From assembly GCA_024220525.1 (NCBI GenBank), contig JAMYWO010000047.1, positions 99,485 to 124,708 on the forward strand: a DNA stretch of 25,224 nt. Direction: 5' to 3'. The notes beneath the pieces are model-generated. The model was not told where the DNA came from. It did no database searches and saw nothing but the letters and a program-made list of their open reading frames with translations. Shown one piece after another: positions 8,828 through 25,218 of the stretch. The position numbers and the translations under genes were made by a program. Every line of letters begins with the position of its first letter. The first letter of the stretch is position 1. The stretch is from Cochliopodium minus. Lineage: Eukaryota; Discosea; Himatismenida; Cochliopodiidae.

Positions 8828-11614
8828 ATGTCGAATGATACCAGTGATATTGAATTACAAGTAGTAAACGAAAATGAAATCGAAAGAAAAGAAGAAGACA
8901 ATGTTGAAGGAGATAAAAAAGAAGAGTTTGTTGTGATAGATTTAGAACCAAAAAAATCAGATGTTTCAATAAACCACAACACTTCATTCAACTATCTTTC
9001 CAACGTGCAAAACAAACAGTTTGACATCAATTTGAAAAAAGTTGGGTTGACAGTTGAAAAGAAAGGGTTCAGAACAAGCGAAAGCAAACAAATTTTACAT
9101 TCAATAAGTGCAGATTTCAAGGTAAGAAAAGAATAATTTGATTTTTGAAATTGATTTAAAAATTTTTTAAATGATCAGAGAGGAAAATTAATTGCGATTA
9201 TGGGATCAAGTGGAAGTGGAAAAACAACTCTTCTCAACATTTTGGGACAAAGGGTAAACATAATAAACACATTTTAATTTCTTAATTTAAAAAAAAATAT
9301 TAATTTTCCGCTATTTATTTATTTTTGTAGATGGGAGGTATTGTTTCTGGAGATGTTTTGGCAAATGGAAGAAAGTTTGGAAAGAAGGATTTCAAACATA
9401 ACATGGCTTATGTGATGCAAGATGATTTGTTGCTTCCTTTTTTGACGGTTAAAGAGAGTTTGAATTATGCCGCCAAATTAAGATTAACCAAAGATGTGAG
9501 TGATGAACAAAAAACGGGGATTGTGGATGAAATCATTAAGGAATTGAATCTTACTTCTTGTCAAGACACTTATATTGGAGGAGAAGGACAAAAAGGGATT
9601 TCAGGGGGACAAAAGAAAAGAGTTTCAATTGGTCAGGTAAAAAAATTACAATTTTTAATTTAAAAATATTATTTGAGAAAAAAAAAATAAAAAATTTTAA
9701 AATTTTATTTCTTTCTTTGTTTATTCTTAATTTTTATCAACAACGTCAGGAATTATTACACAACCCAAGTGTGATTCTTTTGGATGAACCTACTTCTGGA
9801 TTGGATTCTGCAACTTCAATAAATTTGATCCATTCCCTTAAAGACTTAGCAAAACAAGGAAGAACTATCATTGGTATTAAACAATAACAAAAAAAAAAAT
9901 CATCTAAAATATAATTTAAAGGTTGATTTTTTAAAATATTAATTGATTTTTTTTTAAAAAAAAATTAGCAACAATACATCAACCTTCTGCAGAAGTTTTC
10001 TTTCTGTTTGATAAATTATTGTTATTGGCAAATGGTCATCAAGTATATTACGGATCAACAAAGAAAGTGGTTCCCTATTTCGCAAATCTTGGATATCAAT
10101 GTCCACAATATCAAAACCCTGCAGATTACGTTCTCAACTTGGTAAAATCAAAAAACATTTTGTCTTTTATTTTACTTTTTAATTAAAAAAAAATTTAATT
10201 TAATAAACAATAGATCACCACAGGATATAAACTTCAACTTGAAAACAAAGAAATTGAAAGTTCAGAGATCACAAAAGACTTAGTAGAAAGTTTTAGACCA
10301 AAAGAAGCCAAAATTGTAAATAATTATGAAAAAGAGGGTGATCTAGGAATCAAACAAAGTAAAAAATTTTTAAAACTTATATTTTTTTAATTTATTATTA
10401 AAATTTTTTTGATTTTTTTTGATTTTATTTTTTAATTTTTTTTTTTAAATTTTTTTTTTTATTTAGGAAACAAGAGTTCACAGTTTTATAAGTTTGGTGT
10501 TTTGTTGGAAAGAACAATGAAGTTGATGATGAGAAATCCTTTTGTGATCTTTGCCAAACTCTTCCAAAGTGTCTTTTTCTCTGTATTAATGGGACTTATC
10601 TTTTTGAGAATCAATCATTACCAAGAAGGAATTTCAGCAAGAAAAGGACTTTTATTCTTTGTTGTTGTGTAAAACATTTCAATTTATTTCCATTTTATTT
10701 TTTTATTTTTTATTTCCATTTTATTTTTATTTTTATTTTTATTTTTATTTTTATTTTTATTTTTTATTTTTCAATTTTTATTCGTTTTTTAATTTAGAAA
10801 CACCATCTTTCCTACTATGATGGCTGAATTATTCGCTTTTCCTTCTGAAAGAAACTTGTTTATGAGAGAAAAAGCAGGGGGATGGTATGGTTTGTTGGCA
10901 TACTACTTCTCAAAGTTTGTTTCCATTGCTCCAATGCAAGTTATTTCTCGTAAAATATTTTTTTTTAAATTTTTTTTTTTAATATTAAATAAATTTTTTT
11001 TTATTAGCATTGGTATTCAGTTTAATTATTTATTGGATGGTTGGTCTTCAAAGTGACGCAGGAAAATTTTTCATTTTCCTTGCTACCTTGATTTTAATTA
11101 CCCATCTTGCAACAGGTAAAAAAAATTGTTTAATTTATTTTTTAGTTTATTTTTTAAAAAAAAATATTAATTTATTTATCATTTAAAACTAAAATATTCA
11201 TTTTTTAAAAAAATAGCATTGGCAGTAGCCATTTCAACTGTTGCGAAAACATTCCAAGTTTCCTTGATTTTTGCACCTCTAATTGTTGTAACATTGATGT
11301 TGGTTGGAGGTTTCTTTCTCAAATCATCCTTGATCCCTGTCTACTTGATTTGGTTAAAATTCAGCACTCCATTCAAATATGCTTATGAAATCCTTCACAT
11401 AAATGAATTTTCAGGTTTGAGTCTTTCTTGTCTTCCAAGTGAATTGATTAATGGAGCTTGTCCTGTAACAACTGGTTCTGCTCAAATTTTATTGGATTTG
11501 GGTAAGGGAGCTTCCATTTGGAGAGGGTTTGTCGTTTTGGGTGGAATCGTTCTTGTTTTGCATGTTTTTTCATTGATTGTTCTCTATTTGACATCAAGAA
11601 AGCAACATGCTTAA
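8828..11614 (+). CDS. ABCG (WHITE-type) half-transporter, 10 exons, 658 residues
   Basis: Exons: 8828-9121, 9179-9253, 9331-9636, 9750-9873, 9969-10141, 10214-10358, 10467-10668, 10798-10949, 11008-11115, 11217-11614, with GT-AG introns, 1977 nt in total, TAA stop. Rough positions: Walker [10 protein letters not shown] at residues 107-115, Q-loop AYVMQDD, signature ISGGQKKR near 213, Walker [13 protein letters not shown] near 233, H-loop His near 270, and a six-helix membrane domain from about 375 to the end. The last external loop has a Cys pair ([14 protein letters not shown]), as expected for disulfide-forming loops in this family. Compared with the two minus-strand paralogues it lacks two introns: its exon 3 equals their exons 3+4 (210+96 nt) and its exon 10 equals their exons 11+12 (205+193 nt). 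It should work as a homo- or heterodimer; the substrate is unknown. Confidence 0.94.
10705..10785 (+). repeat. ATTTTT hexamer microsatellite in an ABCG intron
   Basis: The intron at 10669-10797 is largely tandem TTTTTA/ATTTTT hexamers. A mirror-type TAAAAA run lies in the corresponding region of the minus-strand paralogue (6080-6120). It looks like ordinary replication-slippage sequence. Confidence 0.7.
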
Positions 11615-11736
11615 AAGAAAAAAAAGAAAATAATTTATTTGTTTAAAAAAAAAAAATATTGTAAATAAAAAAAATAAAAATAATTGTTTAAATGTTCAAA
11701 TTTTAATTTTTCTTTTTCTTTGTTTCATTTTAATTT
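11615..11736. other. Convergent intergenic region
   Basis: Only 122 bp separate the 3' end of the plus-strand ABCG gene from the 3' end of the minus-strand aminopeptidase gene. The spacer is A/T only and should hold both 3' ends; no specific signal was singled out. Confidence 0.5.
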
Positions 11737-16849
<5,113 letters not shown>

Positions 16850-17050
16850 CTTTTTTTTTATTATTTTTTGTTTATTTATTCTTTTTATATTTCTTTATTC
16901 AATAATTTTATGATCCATCAACATTTTATTTGAAATTATAAAGGAATTCAAGCATCGTTGATTTATGTTTTTTATTGAAAATTTGAAGCCGCATTATATC
17001 ATTTCATCTTTTTTATTATATTCATAACAAATTGAATTTGAATAAAAGTT

Positions 17051-18987
17051 TTAATTGTTTTTCTGAGAAGTGAAGGAATAATGAGAAGATACTTTATCTT
17101 GGATAATGATATAATAGAGATATTTAGGAAACTTTATTCCGTACATTTGTTTGGAAACAGTCCTCAAAGAAATGACAAATTGAAAAATGATATCTTTGAG
17201 ATAGTTAGAAAAAGAACGATGACTTTCTACATTCCAGAGAACACCTTTTTCGTGATCTTGAAAAATCTTTTCGATCAACTGAACAGAATCTTTGTCGTTT
17301 TGGAAAACATCCTTCAATACAGCCAAGGGAGTTTTAGTTTCTTCATCACCTTGATAAAAATTGGCACCATTAGATAAAGATAAAATCAAAAAGGGTTTAA
17401 GATGGTTTTTAAGAACATATGGAATAGCATTGTAAATAAAATTGTAAATAGAAGAATTTCCCCTTTCGTCCTTTTCATTCAAATCAAAAGAATGTTTTTC
17501 GAGCAAAAATTGGAAACAACAAAAACAAGGGGAATGAGTCTTACAAAAGGCAGAGAAAAGAGAGTTCCCATTGGGATCAAGCCACTTTAAATCAAAGCTT
17601 TTTTCTTCGATTAAATATTGTAGAATTTCAACATTAGAGTTTTGCAAGACGACTTGTGAATAAAATTTGTTGCTGTAGGTATCTATTACGTTGAAATCGA
17701 AACTTTCATACTGATTCAACAAAAATCTGACCACATCAACATTGGAATTGTACAAGCAATCTAAACAAGCATGTTTTCTTTCTTCTTCATTTTCAAAAGA
17801 AGTGTTTTGGAGGAGATAATCAATAACTTTTATATCATCGTGTTTGGAGATCGCATTGGACAAAGGAGAAGTTTCATTGTTATCTCTTTCGCTAATATCT
17901 GACTTTTGTTCAACGAGATACTTTATTATTTCGAGGTGTCTGCACCAAATACAAGCTTCATGAAGAGCAATCTCCGCATTTTTGTTTTTATGATTCACAT
18001 CACACTTTTTCTCAACTAAATACTTTAATATCTCGACACTATCGTTTTCTCTGCAGAGCAAATGTAGAAGACTATCCTCTGTGCCTGTTTTTATATTCAA
18101 ATCACATTTTAGTTCTTCTACCAAATATTTTATTATTTCCACATTTTTGCTTTTGCGGGTTGCACACATTATTGGAGCATGATCATGTGTGTTCAGTAGA
18201 TTGTAATCCATCTCTTTCTCTTTTATCAAATACTTTATCACGCTCAGATTTTGATTATACATGCATGCTATGTGTAATATCGTGTTCCAAAAATTTCCTG
18301 TGATGCTTGTATCGAATTCTATTTCCTTCAGCAATTCCATTGGATATTCTCCTTCTATTTCGAATGCTACATGTAATGGTGTTTCTTCATTGCAATCTCT
18401 TGCATCCACATCGCATTTGTTTTCTATTAAGAATTTTATCTTTTCTATCTCATATCTTTTGCCTTTGTTCATAAATGCCTTATGCAAAGGTGTTCTATCA
18501 TCTTTATCTTTTAATATTTTGATCATAAATTTAAAAAAAAAGGAAATTGTGAAGAGTATAGAAAATTATAAGGAGATAGATTTGGATCCAATCTCAATGG
18601 TAAAATTGTTTCAAACAGCCATTATATATGAAAATAATATAAGATATTTATTATATCTGTATGTATACTAATGATTTGAAATAAAGCATTATAAAATCAA
18701 ATTTACAAGTATTGTTATTGTTAGATATGATTAATTATTTGATAACGGAAAATTTTGAAATTAATTTTATTTCACAATTTTTTTTGATTAAATTATTCTG
18801 AAAAAAACCATTCCCATCAACAATCTTATTCATTTTCTTTTTTGAAATAATTCATACCTTTTAGTAAAGATAAATCTTTTTTCAACAAAGCCTCTTTCAA
18901 TTGTTTTTCATCTCCAAAAAAAGATTTCTCACCATCAACTTCTATTTCCTGCAATTCAACTAAAAATTCTAATCCTTCCTCCAACAT
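17051..18987 (-). CDS. Ankyrin-repeat protein (two exons, about 528 residues)
   Basis: The main exon (18507-17051, TAA stop) encodes about a dozen ankyrin repeats of roughly 33 residues, with recurring units such as DDRTPLHKAF, EIIKYLVEQKSD, EILKYLVEKKCDVN and ALHEACIW. The last 100 residues are more diverged and end in a Lys/Asn tail. A probable first exon is at 18987-18858: it starts with Met just after an in-frame stop, encodes MLEEGLEFLVELQEIEVDGE and a charged helix, and ends in donor GTATGA. Joining to acceptor AAAAG before 18507 keeps phase 1 and gives KDLSLLK-DKDDRTPLH, a natural lead into repeat 1. Without that exon the start would be the Met at 18526 (491 residues). Ankyrin repeats bind other proteins; partner and role are unknown. 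Confidence 0.8.
18508..18857 (-). other. Probable intron of the ankyrin gene, or its 5' flank
   Basis: This 350-bp A/T-rich stretch contains no convincing gene. If the short upstream exon is real, it is an intron with donor GTATGA and acceptor AAAAG. If not, it is the promoter region of an ankyrin gene starting at 18526. Confidence 0.5.
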
Positions 18988-19383
18988 CTCCCAAATTTTT
19001 TAAAATGATTCCTTTTTTCTCAAAGTTTTAAAGTTTTTTTTTTATATTTACATTTTCCCTCACTCCGAGTTTTTAGATCTTGATTTAAAATTAAAAAAAC
19101 AATCAAAAATTAGTTGATATAGCCAAAAAAAATTCTATCTTCATAAAAAGGTTTGTATCTAAAAATAGTTGTTTTCAATACTAACTGTTGACTTTGAATT
19201 ATGAAATAAAAGTAAAAACTTATTTATTTAGTTGTTAAAATAGTAATTGATTTGTTTTAAATTTTTAAAAGAAAAATTTTAAGATAGGTTTAAAAGTATT
19301 TAGTTCTATTACCTTATTTTTTTCCTTTTGCTAATTTTTTAATCATTTTAATGACTTTTTATCAGTGAAATAAATAAAAAAAA
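18988..19383. promoter_or_regulatory. Divergent intergenic region between the ankyrin and HEAT-repeat genes
   Basis: This 396-bp stretch lies between two divergent start codons and should hold both promoters. It is A/T rich with several T and A runs. Nothing specific can be named in it. Confidence 0.45.
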
Positions 19384-21860
19384 ATGAAAGATTTATTTGA
19401 AGGATATTCAGACAAAAATAAATTAATAAGAGAAAGAGCATTGAATAAAACGAAACAAAAAATAAGAGAATTCAATGGTGATAGGCCAAAAATTTCTGAA
19501 TTTTGCGATATCCTGGCAGAAAATATTGAAAATGGCGAAAATAACGAATGGATAGAAAGTTTATTGAGTATCTCGTCATTTCTCATACCCTTTTTAGAAG
19601 ATAGCACCGAAAAAGAATCAAGATATGGGATCTATATAAGACTCCTCCCCATCCTCAAAAAACATTTGTCACATAGTGAAGTCAAAATCAGATTGGCAAA
19701 CGCAGAATTGATCAAAATCTTTGGGGAGAATTTAGGGATCATAGTATTTGAAAATTTGAAAGAGAATCTTCTTCATTTAATCGAAGATAATTTGGAACAG
19801 AAAAATAGATCAGAGGAGAAAAAAGATAGTGACCATAATCACGATCATTCTCATAGCCATGATAACTGTCATCCTCACGATCATAAACACGAAAAAAAGG
19901 TGATATATAATGGAAAGAAACAAACTAATCTGATGCATGATACTGAAGGCTATGGCCCATTGGTATCTTGCCTCACCACCATGGAATACTTGGTGGGTGG
20001 ATGCGCGAAGAAATCGGGATCAAACTCGATAGAATTTCTGATGGGAAATGAAAGAATAGTTGAATTGCTGAAACATTGCACTGTACATAAAAATAGATAT
20101 GCAAGGTAAAAATAAATTCAAAATAAAATTCTAAAAATCGTAAAAATTCTTAACATCACTTTAATTAAAAATTTTTTTTTAAAAAAAGGGAAACAACATT
20201 TATGTTGTTATCACAAGTGTTTAGCAGCTGTTCTCCTATTTTTGTAAGGAATTATGGAAACGTTTTCTCTGATTACCTTTGTAAGGGTCTCTCGGACGAG
20301 TGGCCTCAAGTCCGCTTTGCAGTTTGTTCGGCCAGCAGACATTTCATGTTAACCATCAAATCACTTCTCCTCCAACAAAAAAAAAGCTCTCAAAAAATAA
20401 AATTTTTAAAAGAAGAAAATGACAATAATAAACAAAATGATGACAAAAATAAATTTAATAATAATTTCAATAATAATGAAAATAATTTTAATAATAACGA
20501 AAATAATTTTAATAATAATAATGATGATGAGAATCAAGACAGTTTTGATTATTGGCTTTGTTACGAGAAATTTATTCCTCCACTTTGTTTCAATAGATAT
20601 TACGACGCAGAAGGAGTGAGGATGTTTAACATGGAAACGTGGAGTACACTGATGGAAACAGAAGGAAGAAGTGTCGTCGCCAAACTCATCAAGCAAGTGA
20701 TGGCGTATTATCTCGAAAGATCCAAATCCCCCAACGAAAACGACAGGGAGGCTTCTTTCCACTGCATCTCGGAGCTTCTCATCAAGATGAAAAAAGATAT
20801 CATGGTGCCTTTTATCCCTTCCATCATCGAGGCTTTGAAAGAAGGACTCAAAGATGATGTTTGGAATGTCAGGGAAAGCTCTTCTTATTGTTGCGAAAGA
20901 TTTTTCACCACTTTTTCTCAAACTTCCAAAGACGAGTACTTTGATGTCATTGAGTTGTTGGTTCCTCTTCTCGGAGACATTTTTCCTAGTGTCAGAGTCA
21001 ATGCTGCGACGGCGCTGGGTCAGTTTTTGGACTCTTCTCCCTTTGGAGAATCTTTGTTTCAATCTTATTTCTCCCCTCTCCTGTCTCACATGTTGCCCAT
21101 GGCCATTTTGCAACCTACTTATCAACAAACAACTAATACAAACAATAACAATAATATCATTCAAAGTAATAATCTACAAAGTAGTTTTCCTTTTAATAAT
21201 AATTTTAATCTTCAAACTTTTTTGCCTCCTTTTAATAATCCTCTCCTCAGGAACACCAATCCTCTTTCCCAAAACTTTTTCAGAAACAAAAAAGAAAATT
21301 TCTTGGAGATTTTGAAGGAGATGGACAAACTGGAAAAAAAAGTTCTCATCTTTGACAAATCTCTCAAGAAGAAAAGGGACAATGATGTCGAGATCCACAA
21401 GAATCAGGAGAGCTTTTCTTGTTGTAATTTTGAGCCTAAGAAATCTAAGAAAGAGAAAGAGAGGACTGACATTTGGGAACATAGTGATGGTGCTGTTTAT
21501 CTCCTCACTGAAATTTCCAAGTTATTTCCAAGGGAATGTTCTTCCTTTTTGGAAATGCTCTCTAATCTCTCCTCTTTGATGCATTTTCCTTTGTATCATA
21601 TCCTCTTGCAGAATATATGGATTTCTCTTCCTCTCATCTCTTCTAATCTTGGTGATTATTTCGATAAAGAGATCTTTACTTCTTTGTTTTTACCCAAATT
21701 GATCAATATCGTTGAAAAATCTGATAATAGAAACCTTTTGGCTACTATTTATCCTTCATTCACTTTATTTGTAAAAAAATTCGATCTCAATGAAGATGAT
21801 CAACATAAAGAAAAAATTGAATATATCATCTCTTGTTTCCAAAAGAGAAATATTTATTAA
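19384..21860 (+). CDS. HEAT-repeat (armadillo-type fold) protein, two exons, 797 residues
   Basis: Exons 19384-20105 and 20189-21860 join across an 83-bp GT-AG intron in phase 2 (ARY-AR/E-TTFMLL) and give exactly 798 codons including TAA. The protein is all-helical with repeated HEAT-like units, clearest at about residues 410-560: FHCISELLIKMKKDIM, VRESSSYCCERFF and DIFPSVRVNAATALGQFL. This pattern is typical of importin-, TOG- or phosphatase-scaffold-type solenoids, but no specific family is recognised. Two low-complexity insertions interrupt the solenoid. One is a His-rich loop near residues 150-171 with nine His and one Cys; the other is an Asn/Asp run encoded at 20419-20540. A further Asn-rich stretch lies at 21130-21240. 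There is no signal peptide or membrane segment, so it is probably cytosolic or nuclear. The start is the first Met after an A-rich leader. Confidence 0.85.
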
Positions 21861-22102
21861 AATTGAATAAAAAAATAACTGAATTTTTTTTTTATTTCTT
21901 TGAGATCATTATAATTATTTACAATCTATTTAAACTCATTATGAGGTCATTTTGTTCAAAGTCCTTATTTAATTTTCAAATAATGATTAAGCAAACAAGA
22001 AAATTAAAAAAAAAAAAGGAAAAATAAAGAAATTTTGAGTGAGAATTCTTTAATTGGTACTCTCTTATATCATCAATTTTTGGAAGAGAAATTTTTATTT
22101 AA
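21861..22102. promoter_or_regulatory. Intergenic region between two plus-strand genes
   Basis: This 242-bp A/T-rich spacer should contain the 3' end of the HEAT-repeat gene and the promoter of the Asn-rich gene. No gene or specific site is seen. Confidence 0.4.
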
Positions 22103-24663
22103 ATGAGTAAAGAAGATTTATTTAATGGAGAAAAAAAGACAGTGCCAGATAAACATAGATTATTGACCCTCAAAAATTTTAAACCATTCTCATCACATGA
22201 GAAACTAGATAAGCTCCATAATTCACCATCTATCAATAATAAATCCTCATATTGCTATATCGAGGAAAATGAGAACATAGATCCAAAGAATAATGGAATA
22301 TTAAATGGAAATAGGGAAATTGATATTAATGTTGATTTGAATAAAGAGAAGAATGGAGAAGAAGGGAAAATAAATTTTGAAGAAATCGAAAATGTTAATA
22401 ATAAAAACATTTTGAAAGGGGAAGGAAATGTAAATAATAATAAATCTTCGAAAATTGAATCATCAAATGAAAATTCAAAAACGAAAAAAAATGGCAACAA
22501 AATGAATCAAAAGATGGCAAATAATCTGAATATAAGCATGAATGATCTCAATAATATCAGCAATAATCAAATCAATATTATAAATAACAAGAAATCATCT
22601 CCCCTAGCCAATAATCTCAATAATGATCTCGATAATCTTAATAATAATAATCCAAATGATCTCAATAATCTCAAAAACAAAAAATCATCACCCATGACCA
22701 ATAATCCCACCAATCTCAGTAATAATGAGAAACCCTCACCAACGAACAACATGGAAACCAAAAAATCAAGAACAAAAAAAGAAATAAAGATCAACGGAAA
22801 GACGATCATCAACATCAACAATAATAACAACAACAAAGAATCCTTCAAAAGCAAAAAAAAGTCCAAAAACAAAAAGAAGAAGAACATCATCCAGAAACAG
22901 ATCTTCAGCAACACTCCGATCCTCTTCTCTTCTTTGAATGGAGAACAATACCTCGAAGAGATCTCCGTCAAGTTATGTGAGCAGATGGATGGAGCGCATC
23001 TGATTTACCATGCCAAAAAGAACAAGACCAACAAGCTCATCAACTCTGATTACTTCTATCTTGACTTGCACAATTTCAATTTTCATTTTGGTGATCGGAC
23101 GAAACTTCTTATTGATTTCCATGCTAAAAAAGACAGTTCTGAATGTATTCCTTTTTAAAATTTAATATTACAATTTTTTTTTTTAAAAATTATTTCCTTT
23201 TATATTAAATTTTTTATTCATTAAAAAAATAATTTATTAATTTATTATTCCAAAATTATTTGTTAATCACTTTATTCAAATTTAAATTTATTTTATTTTT
23301 TATTTCCCCAAAAAAGTTTATTGAACTTATTTTATCATACTTGTTTCATTCTACGATTTTTAATAGATTTCTTTTAAAAAAAAATTTCTTCAAAAAATAT
23401 TTTAAATAGCCGAAATTCAAGAAGTGGAAATAGATCTATTTGACTTTTCCTTGAAATACAAAAAATACAAAGAAGTAGTCGAAGAAACGAAAAAACTGAT
23501 GGAAGACAACCTCCAAACCTTTCTCTCGAAACACAACTACACCCTCAAAGTGACCTACAACTCCAACATCAACTACAAAAAAATTAGAATCACCAAATTG
23601 TCCATGTCATTCGGAATTATCTCCTTTCAAATCCACTTGCCCTTATCTCTCCGCAAAAAGATGAAAGAAGAACAAAAGTTTTATGAGGAAATTTCGGAAA
23701 TTTTCTGCGGAATTTTTAGAAAACTCCTCTCGTTTGAATTGCCTAAATTTCCCAAGAAGATCGTTTCTTTCACCAAGGAAGTCAAAATATTTGATGGAAA
23801 CCCTCAGCTTTATTTATTCAAGTCAAGAAAATATCACAAAAAATTGAGCAAGTACAACTCTAGTTTTCAAGACAAACAAAAAGACAACAATTATCTTGAA
23901 TTTAATCTCAAAAATAACAATAATAACAATAACAATAACAATAATAATAATAGTAATAACATCAAACATAAATCTAAAATCAAAAATCTTACGAAAATTC
24001 CAAAAAGAAATCGAAATCAAAGTAATGATGAAATTTTGGAAAGAAATGTGTAAAAAATAAAATAAAAACATTTTTTATGTTTTATTTTCGTTTTAAAATT
24101 AAAATATTTTTTTTTATTTTTATTTTTATTTTTTCATTTTTTTTTCATTTTTTTTTAAAATTTAGATTCATGCAAGGTCATAAGAAAAACAAATATTTGT
24201 CTCCCAACAAGAGATCCTCCGTCGTCCTGTCGCCCCTTCCTTCCCCTCACAACGGCTCCGAAGAAGACGATGATTCCTCATCCTCCTCTTTCGAAAATCA
24301 CTACAAAATAATGTAAAAATATTATTTTAATTTTTTTTTTTTTTGTTTTTTATTATATTGAACAATTTACATCATGAATTTTTCTTTTATTTGCATTTTT
24401 ATTTTTGTTTAATATTTTTAATATTTTAATTTTTAATTTTATTTTGCAATTATCAATTTTTTGAAAATTTTATTTTTTCATTTTCTTTTTTAATATTTTT
24501 AATTTTAAAAATTTTATATTTTTAAATTATCAATTTTAAATATTTTTAAATATTTTTTTTTTAATTTTCTTTTATTTTTGAAAGAAATTTTTCTCCATTG
24601 AGCATTTCGCCCAGAAATAGGAACACTTCTCCCGTCTCTTCTCAAGATCCTCCTCAAAATTAG
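22103..24663 (+). CDS. Asn-rich protein of unknown family, four exons to the first in-frame stop
   Basis: Exons 22103-23144, 23410-24049, 24166-24312 and 24585-24663 join in phases 1, 2 and 2 through GT-AG introns, giving 635 residues ending QDPPQN and TAG. Residues 1-270 are low complexity: many Asn runs, with KKSSPLANNLNN and KKSSPMTNNPTN as repeated units, then a Lys-rich basic stretch that could be a nuclear signal. A folded-looking region follows, from about 275 to 475 (FSSLNGEQYLEEISVKLCEQ through FPKKIVSFTKEVKIFDGNP), spanning the first intron. After it come an Asn run of about 13 and a Ser/Pro-rich acidic tail (VVLSPLPSPHNGSEEDDD). Exon 2 has no ATG of its own and fits exon 1 only in this phase, which supports one gene. 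The middle region matches no family I recognise. Confidence 0.7.
23145..23409 (+). other. Intron 1 of the Asn-rich gene
   Basis: This 265-bp intron runs from donor GTATTC to acceptor AATAG. Taken without splicing, the first open frame would stop after only four more codons; with it, the frame continues into DLFDFSLKYKKYKEV. The sequence is A/T rich and non-coding. Confidence 0.65.
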
Positions 24664-25218
24664 ACATCTCTCTAGATCTTTCACCAACAACTATTACAAC
24701 TTCTCGATCAACAATTCCATACAGCATAAAGTAAAATTATTTTCATTTTTATTTTTATTTTTTTATTTCAAATTTTTTTATTTCAAATTTTTTATTTCAA
24801 ATTTTTATTTCAAATTTTTATTTTTTTATTTTTATTTTTTTATTTTACTTTTAAACAAAAAGGAAAGGAAGGACTGTTTCTGATGGAGAAGATTGGAAGA
24901 AGATGAAATCCTCAACAATTTTGTCAGTCAAGAAAATGATTCTTTAGACAATTTAGAGTGGATATCAAGATGGTAATAAAATAAAAAAATAAAAAAATTT
25001 TTATTTTTCTTTTATTTTTATTCATTTTTATTTTAATTTTTTTTATTTTTTTTATTTTTTTTTTTTTTTTAAAGGATGAACAAAATGTCAATGACAGTGA
25101 AGATGACAAAAGAAGATGTGAAGAACAAAAAAACTCTCCAAAAACACAAAAGGAGAACAAAAATAATGTCGATCAAAATGGCCAAAACCTTGCCTTTTTT
25201 TCTTTGGATCAAAATTGA
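24664..25218 (+). CDS. Coding-like 3' exons with frame breaks, probably the end of the Asn-rich gene
   Basis: Past the TAG at 24661 the sequence still looks coding, but in other frames. At 24660-24730 a frame reads LDISLDLSPTTITTSRST and ends at donor GTAAAA. At 24863-24972 an exon starts KGRTVSDGE and then, in another frame, reads LEEDEILNNFVSQENDSLDN. At 25075-25218 an exon reads DEQNVNDSEDDKRRCEEQ and ends LAFFSLDQN with TGA at 25216-25218. Each break needs one extra base to rejoin the frame. That is either clustered base-call deletions near a contig end or a decayed 3' half. If it is intact in the organism, the preceding gene has six exons and about 115 more residues. Splice sites are plausible but not compelling. 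Confidence 0.4.
24756..24835 (+). repeat. Tandem TTATTTCAAATTTTT repeats in an intron
   Basis: Four to five imperfect copies of a unit containing TATTTCAAATTTTT lie in the intron between 24731 and 24862. The same unit, inverted, fills much of 600-731. This shared repeat at both ends of the window could confuse assembly. Confidence 0.7.

Noticed and set aside
1647-11614. Scattered short open frames read as decayed transporter fragments
   Set aside because: All fragments join through GT-AG introns with matching phases into three full genes whose lengths are exact multiples of three.
18261-18671. Plus-strand open frame of 136 codons
   Set aside because: It overlaps the first ankyrin repeats in antisense and has no recognisable motif or splice context.
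20406-21164. Long open frame on the minus strand (about 250 codons)
   Set aside because: It is the antisense shadow of the HEAT-repeat gene. Its Ile/Val runs are just the complement of Asn codons, and the plus frame has the domain pattern and splice sites.
22567-22971. Minus-strand open frame rich in Leu and Phe, looking like a membrane protein
   Set aside because: It is antisense to Asn/Lys codons of the plus-strand Asn-rich gene; the hydrophobic look comes from complementing AAT, AAC and AAA.
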